A DNA stretch of 64,000 bases. It comes from Sphingomonas glacialis. Its GTDB lineage: Bacteria > Pseudomonadota > Alphaproteobacteria > Sphingomonadales > Sphingomonadaceae. The notes below the pieces were generated by a model. The model made no database searches. It was not told where the DNA came from and was given only the letters and a program-made list of their open reading frames with translations. Made by a program: the position numbers and the translations under genes. The stretch is taken from positions 577,350-641,349 of the forward strand of contig NZ_RCZC01000002.1 of NCBI RefSeq assembly GCF_006439055.1. Reading direction: 5' to 3'. Positions within the stretch are counted from its first letter, which is position 1. Each line of letters starts with the position of its first letter. Shown here piece by piece: positions 57,953 through 64,000 of this stretch.

Positions 57953-58770
57953 GCCGACGCGACCTCCGGGATCGCGCGGCGGTGCGCCAGGACCGGGATC
58001 CGCGCACGCACATCGGCGACCCGCGCCGGGTCGATCTCGGCATAGCCGAGGCCAGCCGCCTCGCCCATGTCGAGGATCACTTCGCCCCACGGATCGACCA
58101 CGAGCGAATGGCCGTAGGTCGCCCGACCATCGGCATGGACACCGGTCTGCGCCGCCGCGACGACATAGGCCCCCGCTTCGATCGCCCGTGCGCGCAACAG
58201 GACATGCCAATGGGCAAGGCCGGTCGGGCGCGTGAACGCGGCAGGAACCGCGAGGACCGTGGCGCCGGCATTGCTCAAGGCGCGATAGAGATCGGCAAAG
58301 CGCAGATCGTAGCAGATGGACAGACCCAGCGCGCCCGCGGGGGTATCGACCACCACGGCGCCTTCGCCTGGCGCATAGCTCGCCGATTCCCGCCAGCTTT
58401 CGCCGCTCGGCAAATCGACGTCGAACAGATGGAGCTTGTCGTAGCGCGCGCGGATCGCGCCGTTATCGTCGATCACGAATGCCCGGTTGGCGAGCCGCCC
58501 ATCGGCGCCATGCACCGCGAGCGATCCGAGATGCACCCACAGCCGATGCTCTGCCGCAGCCGCGCGGACCGCTGCAAGTACGATGTCGTCGTCCTCACCG
58601 CGCAGCACCTTGGCGGCACGATCGCGATCACGATCGACCAGACCCGACATTTCGGGCGTGAACAACATCGCGGCGCCGGCGCCAGCCGCTTCCGCGATGG
58701 CCGCGACGATCGTTCTGGCATTGGCGGCGGGGTCGATCCCGCTCGTCAGCTGCGCCAGCGCGATCTTCAT
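57949..58770 (-). CDS. Carbon-nitrogen hydrolase (nitrilase superfamily, Nit/omega-amidase-like)
   Basis: A 273-residue enzyme from ATG 58770. The Glu-Lys-Cys triad is visible: E in MLFTPEMSGLVD, K in ARYDKLHLFDVDLP, C in LGLSICYDLRFADLY. The LHLFDVDLP and CYDLRF context is that of the Nit1/Nit2 branch, which includes omega-amidases and deaminated-glutathione amidases. Its position directly after grxC (ATGA overlap) makes deaminated-glutathione repair an attractive role; this is inference. Confidence 0.9.
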   Translation of the reverse strand: MKIALAQLTSGIDPAANARTIVAAIAEAAGAGAAMLFTPEMSGLVDRDRDRAAKVLRGEDDDIVLAAVRAAAAEHRLWVHLGSLAVHGADGRLANRAFVIDDNGAIRARYDKLHLFDVDLPSGESWRESASYAPGEGAVVVDTPAGALGLSICYDLRFADLYRALSNAGATVLAVPAAFTRPTGLAHWHVLLRARAIEAGAYVVAAAQTGVHADGRATYGHSLVVDPWGEVILDMGEAAGLGYAEIDPARVADVRARIPVLAHRRAIPEVASA

Positions 58771-59024
58771 GCCGCCAGCAGCGCGTCCAGCTTGCCCGCG
58801 CGCTCGAGCGTGGCAAGATCGTCGGACCCGCCGACATGCTGCCCGCCGATGAAGATCTGCGGAACGGTGGTACCGCCATTGGCGCGCTCGAGCATCTCGG
58901 CGCGCTTCGGCCCGCCCATCGTGATGTCGAACTCTTCGGGGGTGGCGCCCTTCGACGCGAGCAACTTCATCGCACGCGCGCAATAGGGACAAAAGGCTTT
59001 GGTGTAGATTTCGATCTTTGGCAT
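58767..59024 (-). CDS. grxC: Glutaredoxin 3
   Basis: An 85-residue dithiol glutaredoxin. The active site is CPYC in YTKAFCPYCARAMKLL. TVPQIFIGGQHVGGSDDL supplies the cis-proline and glutathione-binding GGSDD. It reduces disulfides and glutathione mixed disulfides. The ATG at 59024 starts a leftward operon with the nitrilase and DUF1178 genes; comF lies 36 bases upstream on the same strand. Confidence 0.95.
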   Translation of the reverse strand: MPKIEIYTKAFCPYCARAMKLLASKGATPEEFDITMGGPKRAEMLERANGGTTVPQIFIGGQHVGGSDDLATLERAGKLDALLAA

Positions 59025-59059
59025 CGATCAAAGATGTGGACGCAGGCGGCGCTTGTCAA

Positions 59060-59794
59060 TCAGCCAGCGTCGAGCGCGTCGTCGAGTACGCGCACCCAAC
59101 ACAGGATCGAGACGCTGGCCGCACCTGCGCGCAGCAGCACGCGGACACAGGCGTCGGTCGTGGCGCCGCTGGTGTAGATGTCATCGACGAGGACCACCGC
59201 CTTGCCCTGCAACCGTTTCCGCGGATCGACGACGCGAAAGACACCGGCAACCGTGCGGGCGCGGGCTTTGGCGCCCATCCCGCGGAGCGGCGGCGTCGCC
59301 CGGATGCGCCGCAAGAGCAGCGGGTCGTTCGGCACGCCGCGTGCGCGCGTCACGGCCTGGGCGATCAACGCAGCCTGGTTGAAGCCGCGCGACCATAAGC
59401 GCCAGCGGTGCAGAGGCACCGGGACCAGCAGCTCGGCGTTGGGTGGCAAGAGCCGCGCCATCTGCCGTCCGACGGTCTCGGCAAGCGCCGTGCGGCCGCC
59501 ATATTTAAGCCGCAGCGCGACCCCCCGCGCGACGTCGCCATAGGCGACCGCGGCATGGATCCCGGCATGGTCGGGCGGGTCGGCAAGGCATTGCGCGCAC
59601 CGCGCGTCCTGCCCGCGGTCATGCGCGAACGGCACGGTGCAGCCCGCACACCAGGGCGGCGCAAGGAAGCGCAACTTGCCCCAGCAATCGGCGCAGAAGA
59701 GATGGTCTGCGCCGGTCACGCCGCCGCAGCCGGGGCAGCGCGGCGGCAGCGCGAAATCGGCGACGAAGCGCAAGGGAACGAGCCAGGGCGACAC
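59060..59794 (-). CDS. ComF family protein (phosphoribosyltransferase-like)
   Basis: A 244-residue protein from GTG 59794, preceded by AAGGGTC. An N-terminal zinc-finger region has CPGCGG, LFCADCW, WCAGC and ARCAQC. The type I PRTase domain follows, with LVPVPLHRWRLWSRGFNQA and the PRPP loop VVLVDDIYTSGATTDAC. ComF proteins are needed for DNA uptake in transformable bacteria, though many hosts are not known to be competent. It is divergent from the methyltransferase gene with 44 bases between starts. An ORF extension to 59830 is not supported. Confidence 0.88.
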   Translation of the reverse strand: MSPWLVPLRFVADFALPPRCPGCGGVTGADHLFCADCWGKLRFLAPPWCAGCTVPFAHDRGQDARCAQCLADPPDHAGIHAAVAYGDVARGVALRLKYGGRTALAETVGRQMARLLPPNAELLVPVPLHRWRLWSRGFNQAALIAQAVTRARGVPNDPLLLRRIRATPPLRGMGAKARARTVAGVFRVVDPRKRLQGKAVVLVDDIYTSGATTDACVRVLLRAGAASVSILCWVRVLDDALDAG

Positions 59795-59838
59795 GCCGAC
59801 CCTTGTCGCTTGGCCTCGCCAGCGGCACAAGCGCGACG

Positions 59839-60747
59839 ATGAGCGTTCCAGACATCTTCGACCGCGAAGCGCGCCGCCGGCGCCGCGACCGCGCCGCCCC
59901 CGGCTTTGCCGAATTCGACTTCCTGCGCGCCGCCATGCTCGACGGGATCGCCGAGCGTCTGGCGAGCGTGACCCACCGCTTCACCGACATGCTCGACCTC
60001 GGCTGCTTCGACGGAGCGCTGGAGGTTCCGGCGGGAGCGACGGTCGTGCGCTGCGACGCCGGCGCGGCGTTCGCGGCGCGGGTCGGCGGCGTGCAGGCGG
60101 ATGAGGATCGCCTGCCCTTCTCGGCCGGCGCGTTCGATCTGGTGGTTTCTGCAGGCGTGCTCGACAGCGTCAACGATCTGCCGGGTGCGCTGACGCTGGC
60201 GCGGCGGGCGCTGCGGCCCGACGGGCTGTTCCTGGCGGCGTTTTGCGGAATGGGGACGCTGTCGACGCTGCGCGCGGTGCTGCGCGAGGCGGAAGGCGAC
60301 CGTCCTGCGGCACGGATCCACCCGCAGATCGACGTGCGATCGGCGGGCGACCTGTTGATGCGCGCCGGATTTGCGCTCCCCGTCGCAGATATCGAGCCGC
60401 TCAGCGTGCGCTATCGCGGCATCGGTGGGCTGCTCCGCGATCTGCGCGGCATGGGCGGCACCAACATCCTGCGCGACCGTACCCCGCTGCGGCGCGACAC
60501 GCTCGCGCGGGCGGCCGATCTGTTCGCGGCGCGCGCCGATCCCGACGGCAAGACCGCCGAGCAGTTCGACATCGTCTATCTCACCGGCTGGTCCCCTGCC
60601 CCGTCGCAGCCCAAACCGGCGCGGCGCGGCAGCGCGACCGCATCGATGGAGGGTGTGCTCGGACGGCCGGCCGGCAGCGCGCGCTCAGCCGATCATCCCG
60701 TCGCCCAGCCCCTTGGCGAGCATCCGTCCGATCGCATCGAACAATGA
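59839..60747 (+). CDS. SAM-dependent methyltransferase (NDUFAF5/BioC-like)
   Basis: A 302-residue class I methyltransferase. It starts VPDIFDREARRRRRDRAAP. Motif I is degenerate (DMLDLGCFDGAL). Motif II/III are AFDLVVSAGVLDSVNDLPGA and ARRALRPDGLFLAAFCG. The end GWSPAPSQPKPARRGSATAS is typical of this alphaproteobacterial family, related to the mitochondrial complex I assembly factor NDUFAF5 and to BioC. The last 21 codons extend into the convergent response regulator gene (63-base overlap), beyond the conserved part. Confidence 0.83.
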   Translation: MSVPDIFDREARRRRRDRAAPGFAEFDFLRAAMLDGIAERLASVTHRFTDMLDLGCFDGALEVPAGATVVRCDAGAAFAARVGGVQADEDRLPFSAGAFDLVVSAGVLDSVNDLPGALTLARRALRPDGLFLAAFCGMGTLSTLRAVLREAEGDRPAARIHPQIDVRSAGDLLMRAGFALPVADIEPLSVRYRGIGGLLRDLRGMGGTNILRDRTPLRRDTLARAADLFAARADPDGKTAEQFDIVYLTGWSPAPSQPKPARRGSATASMEGVLGRPAGSARSADHPVAQPLGEHPSDRIEQ

Positions 60748-61074
60748 ATCCATCGCAACGGGCTTGAACAGCACTTCGTCGGCCCCCTCGGCCAGACACC
60801 GCTCGCGCAGATCGACCGCGGTATCGGCGGTCAGCACGATCACCGGCAGCGTTGCCTTGGCATCGCCGCGCGCGCGGATGTGCCGCAACGTCTCGAATCC
60901 GTCCATTCCCGGCATGCGCAAATCGAGCAGCACGATCACGAAATCCTCCAGCTCGATCAGCTCGAGCCCGGCCTCACCGCTCTCTGCTCCGGTCATGCTC
61001 GCACCGGCTACGTCGAGCATATCCTTCACGACGCGGCGATTCATCGGATCGTCTTCGATGAACAGAATATTCAT
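60685..61074 (-). CDS. Single-domain response regulator (CheY-like receiver)
   Basis: A 129-residue stand-alone receiver from ATG 61074 (GTG at 61077 also possible). It has the acidic pair in ILFIEDDPMNRR, phospho-acceptor Asp in VIVLLDLRMPGMDGFETL, Thr in VIVLTADTAVD, and Lys in VLFKPVAMDSL. There is no output domain. It lies 60 bases after the TPR hybrid kinase on the same strand, so it is probably its phosphorylation partner. Its 3-prime end overlaps the convergent methyltransferase gene. Confidence 0.9.
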   Translation of the reverse strand: MNILFIEDDPMNRRVVKDMLDVAGASMTGAESGEAGLELIELEDFVIVLLDLRMPGMDGFETLRHIRARGDAKATLPVIVLTADTAVDLRERCLAEGADEVLFKPVAMDSLFDAIGRMLAKGLGDGMIG

Positions 61075-61134
61075 CACACGGTCGCCAGACGTTTGAAGGG
61101 GAAGGACACATACGACATTACGGAAATCTCTATT

Positions 61135-63597
61135 TCATGCCGCTTGCGTGACACGGGTTAATAGGCTGCGATTATCATCGGGCGCGCTGTCGAACAACAC
61201 CGCGGCGAGTGCAACGCCCGCAATCGGTTTGGCGACGAGCTGATCGATCCCCGCGACGGAAAACCGGGCGCGATCGGCGTCATCAGGCGCCGACCATAGC
61301 AAGGTCGATCGAATGGGATACGCGCCGAGCGTGGCGAGTGCCGCATCGAGATCGGGCTCGGCTTTGATCGTACTGTCGTCGATCAGCAAGCGCGCAATAC
61401 CGCCCTCCCCAATCCGCGACACCGCTTCGTCGAGCGACGATGCGAACATGATCTCGCCTGCACGCGCTGCGAGCACGGCCCGCAACATGCTGCGGGAAAT
61501 GGGGTTGCGGTCGAGGATGAGCAGCGCGGTGGCTGGCGCCGCATCGTCCTTCAAAATCGCTTCCGGAGCAGCCGCGAGCCGCAGCGGCAGTTCGAGCGTG
61601 AAGGTCGATCCGTGGCCGACCGTGCTTGTCACGACGACCGCGCCCTCCATCGCCTCCGCCAGGTTCTGGCAGATCGCGAGCCCGAGGCCCGTGCCGCCGA
61701 ACTGCCGGGTCGTCCCGGCATCGACCTGCCGGAACGATTCGAAGATGATGCCGAGCTTGTCGGCAGGAATCCCGATCCCGCTGTCGCTGATCGCGATGGC
61801 AAGCGCCGAGCCCCGCGCCGATGCGGCCAGCCGGATCTCCCCGGCCGCAGTGAATTTGAGGGCGTTCGACAAAAGGTTGAAGGCGATCTGCCGTACGCGC
61901 GCGGCGTCCCCAACGACATGATCGGGGCACGTATCGAGATCGAGCACGAAGGTCAGCCCCTTGGCGCGCGCTTGCTCTTCCCACAGCCGCGACACCTCGC
62001 GCAGCGTGGCCTTGAGGTCGTACGGTACGTCTTCGAGCGTGAGGTTGCCGGTCTCCATCTTCGCGACGTCGAGAATATCGTCGACCAGCGCGCGCATCGT
62101 AACGCCCGCGCCGTGGACGACCCCGATCCGGTCGCGCAGGGCCTCGGTCAGCGTGCGGTCGGCGAGCATGACCTGCGTCATGCCGAGGATACCGTTGAGC
62201 GGGGTGCGGATCTCGTGACTGGTGGTCGCGAGGAACTCGGTCTTGGCGGCGAGCGCCTTGGCGAGCGCGGCGTTGGTCTTGCCGAGATCGACGTTGGCGG
62301 CGCGGACTTCGTTGCGGCTGCGGCGGATCGTGACCAAGCCAAAGGCGAGCAGGCCCATGATGATCAGCGTTGCAATCGCAGCACCACCGAAGATCGTCTG
62401 CTGCGTCCGCGCGCGCAGTTTGGCATCATCGATGTTGCGCTGGAGTTGCGCGCGCTTGAGCTTTTCGATGTTGAGCTCCTGCGTCGCGAAATCGAAACGC
62501 GCGGCGGCAAGTGCCGTGTTGGCCGAGGCTGCGAGCTCCGAGGTCTTATCGTCGAGCGCCTTGAGCGCTTCGAGATGGACGAGCGCCTGTGCCTGGTTGC
62601 CGGCCTGTTTGAAGATGTCATACGCGGTCTGATGCGCCTCGCGCACGTCGAGCGTCGGGGCATCGGGATCGACATTGGCAAAGGCACGCGTGATGAGCCG
62701 TTCGGCGAGCGGCAGATGATCGCGCAGCCGGGCGGACCAGGCCGAGAGGACGAGGAAGTGGTTCCGCACGGACGCCGCCTCGTCAACGTTCGAAACCGCC
62801 ATTCCCTGCGCTACCGATCGGTCGGCCTCGATCGGCTGTCCCGCGAGCAACTGGCCGCGCGCGATGTTGCGGAGCGTCTGCGCTTGCATTGACGGGCTTG
62901 CCAATTGTCGCGCAATGGCAAGAGCCTTACGAAACTCGATCTGGGCCTCAGGAATACGCTGCAGTTCCTGCAGGGAAATGCCACGATTGTTGTAGACCGA
63001 GACGGAGATCTGCGGATCTCCCTGATAGACATCGAGCGATTTCGCGAAATATTTGAGGGCCTGCTCTTGATTGCCGGCCTCCTGATAGAGAACGCCGATA
63101 AGGACGATGGCAATTGCTTCGCTTCGTAACTCTCCCGTCGCATGAAACACCTCATGCGCGCGTTGATATGCTGCCAGGGCACCCGCGACATCGGCCTTAG
63201 CTGTCTTCAAGCCGCCGAGTGAGAGCAAGAGATCGCCGTAAAGCTTGGTCGGCGGACCACCCGTTGCCACGAGACCGATCGCGTGGGTGATGAGCGGCTT
63301 TGCCTTGTCCAGATCGTTCAGACGAACATAGGCCTCGCCCTGAAGCCATTGCGCTGTTGCCACCGCAATGATCTTGTCGCGCCCGACCATCGACGCGCTC
63401 GTCCGTTCGGCCGTCTTCGCCTGAAGGATCGCCTTGGGTGGATCCGTCATCATTTTGGCTTTGGCGTCGGCGATCAACGCCTCATAGCTGGCCGCTGGCG
63501 GTGATTGGCTTTGCCCCGACGCGGCATCGGCCGCCGCAAGCGGTGCCGAGCATGCGATCGCTATACAGGTAATTGTCCGAAGGAGCGTTCGCCACAT
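61135..63597 (-). CDS. TPR-containing hybrid histidine kinase with degenerate receiver
   Basis: An 820-residue sensor kinase. The signal peptide is TITCIAIACSAPLAAADA. A periplasmic TPR-rich region (about 35-370) includes AYQRAHEVFHATGELRSEA and EQALKYFAKSLDVYQGD. A membrane helix IFGGAAIATLIIMGLLAFGL is near 400-420. The HisKA H box is FLATTSHEIRTPLNG, followed by an N box NLLSNALKFTAAG and G boxes DSGIGIP and GTGLGLAICQNLAEA. The C-terminal receiver-like domain has LILDRNP, where the acidic pair is incomplete, though D in LLIDDS and K in VAKPI remain. The adjacent receiver gene is the probable partner. Confidence 0.88.
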   Translation of the reverse strand: MWRTLLRTITCIAIACSAPLAAADAASGQSQSPPAASYEALIADAKAKMMTDPPKAILQAKTAERTSASMVGRDKIIAVATAQWLQGEAYVRLNDLDKAKPLITHAIGLVATGGPPTKLYGDLLLSLGGLKTAKADVAGALAAYQRAHEVFHATGELRSEAIAIVLIGVLYQEAGNQEQALKYFAKSLDVYQGDPQISVSVYNNRGISLQELQRIPEAQIEFRKALAIARQLASPSMQAQTLRNIARGQLLAGQPIEADRSVAQGMAVSNVDEAASVRNHFLVLSAWSARLRDHLPLAERLITRAFANVDPDAPTLDVREAHQTAYDIFKQAGNQAQALVHLEALKALDDKTSELAASANTALAAARFDFATQELNIEKLKRAQLQRNIDDAKLRARTQQTIFGGAAIATLIIMGLLAFGLVTIRRSRNEVRAANVDLGKTNAALAKALAAKTEFLATTSHEIRTPLNGILGMTQVMLADRTLTEALRDRIGVVHGAGVTMRALVDDILDVAKMETGNLTLEDVPYDLKATLREVSRLWEEQARAKGLTFVLDLDTCPDHVVGDAARVRQIAFNLLSNALKFTAAGEIRLAASARGSALAIAISDSGIGIPADKLGIIFESFRQVDAGTTRQFGGTGLGLAICQNLAEAMEGAVVVTSTVGHGSTFTLELPLRLAAAPEAILKDDAAPATALLILDRNPISRSMLRAVLAARAGEIMFASSLDEAVSRIGEGGIARLLIDDSTIKAEPDLDAALATLGAYPIRSTLLWSAPDDADRARFSVAGIDQLVAKPIAGVALAAVLFDSAPDDNRSLLTRVTQAA

Positions 63598-63657
63598 GAC
63601 GCTCTCTTGCAGCCGAACCTATTAAAGCGACGCTAACCCCGGGGTCGGGGAATGCCC

Positions 63658-64000
63658 TCAGGCACTCTTCCAGAATGCCGCCGGCCGCTGGAACATCGAC
63701 TTGCGCGGATCCTCCGCCGGACGCGCGCGATAGTCGTGCAGGAAACGACGGAACGCATCGATCGAGATCGGACGGCTGATCAGATATCCCTGGATCATGT
63801 CGCAGCCCATCACCGAGAGCAGCGCCATCGCCGCCTGCGTCTCAACACCCTCGGCGGTGACCTCCATGTCGAGGGCATGCGCAAGATCGATCGTCGATCG
63901 CACGATCAACGGATCACGGTTGCTGCTGGTCAATTGCAGCACGAACATCTTGTCGATCTTGAGTTCGCGCGCGGGCAATTGCTTGAGATAGGCGAGCGAC
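63658..64000 (-). CDS. EAL-domain c-di-GMP phosphodiesterase, C-terminal part
   Basis: The window ends inside this reverse-strand gene; about 113 C-terminal residues are visible. SLAYLKQLPARELKIDKMFV, IVRSTIDLAHALDMEVTAEG, ETQ and MGCDMIQGYLISRPI are the late EAL motifs (K in KIDKMF, E in EGVET, and Q-G-Y). EAL domains hydrolyse cyclic di-GMP. It lies just upstream of the TPR kinase on the same strand, 60 bases away. Whether GGDEF or sensor domains precede it cannot be seen. Confidence 0.9.
   Translation of the reverse strand, partial: SLAYLKQLPARELKIDKMFVLQLTSSNRDPLIVRSTIDLAHALDMEVTAEGVETQAAMALLSVMGCDMIQGYLISRPISIDAFRRFLHDYRARPAEDPRKSMFQRPAAFWKSA

Overview
This 64 kb window is chromosomal DNA from a GC-rich alphaproteobacterium, most likely Sphingomonadales (Sphingomonas or a close relative). 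The evidence is the zeta-type F1-ATPase inhibitor (DUF1476), an EcfG-type general stress promoter in front of csbD, a ThiS-ThiG fusion, a small PurL, two TonB-dependent receptors, HisKA_2 kinases, and many nested palindromic intergenic repeats. I see no prophage, insertion sequence, CRISPR array or rRNA operon. The only tRNA found is tRNA-Arg(CCT) at 57317-57393.

Layout. 1-4445: tail of an SMP-30 lactonase, 3-oxoacid CoA-transferase genes scoA and scoB split by a frameshifted lipoprotein phosphatase, a GST and an alpha/beta hydrolase. 4648-5581: two tandem PixA/AidA-like proteins. 5708-8868: leuC, a 38-residue membrane peptide, leuD and a quinone oxidoreductase. 9177-11704: Nramp transporter (reverse), then the ATPase zeta subunit, BolA and the monothiol glutaredoxin GrxD. 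12113-18634: an orphan ThDP enzyme, csbD, thiSG, aroQ, accB-accC and a hydrolase. 18786-23145: a duplicated gene-start remnant with a lower-GC membrane protein, an MFS carrier and purL. 23172-29355: HisKA_2 kinase, FAH-family enzyme, aldo/keto reductase, lactonase, SleB hydrolase and alcohol dehydrogenase. 29379-33724 (reverse): a metal (probably copper) acquisition operon of DUF2946 protein, TonB receptor and PepSY protein. 33822-36757: Rap1a/Tai protein, L,D-transpeptidase, small lipoprotein and catalase-like enzyme. 36850-39068: pyrB with a pseudo-dihydroorotase. 39076-42984: SPOR, ribbon-helix-helix, ParA and Sel1-SPOR genes. 43004-51611: serB, miaA, ilvB-ilvN-ilvC, yceI, a BLUF photoreceptor and leuA. 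51741-53466 (reverse): folE, a pteridine reductase and folB. 53698-56925: TonB receptor, DUF2945 and SWIB proteins. 57016-64000: a small helical protein, tRNA-Arg, grxC-nitrilase-DUF1178, comF, a methyltransferase, and a TPR histidine kinase with a single-domain response regulator, ending in a partial EAL protein.

How it works together. Most genes are housekeeping: branched-chain amino acids (ilvBNC, leuA, leuCD), pyrimidine, purine, folate/pterin, thiamine, fatty acid (accBC), shikimate and serine synthesis, plus iron-sulfur and redox support. Many neighbours overlap by ATGA or GTGA and are probably translationally coupled. At least five families of GC-rich nested palindromes fill the intergenic spaces, including both gaps inside the ilv operon.

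Points that most deserve a second look: the C8 homopolymer frameshift in the phosphatase; the ParA/ribbon-helix-helix pair between SPOR proteins; the Met/His-rich metal operon; the PixA/AidA tandem; the inactivated DHOase next to pyrB; the head-to-head overlap of serB and miaA; and the duplicated MFS leader flanking a possibly transferred gene.
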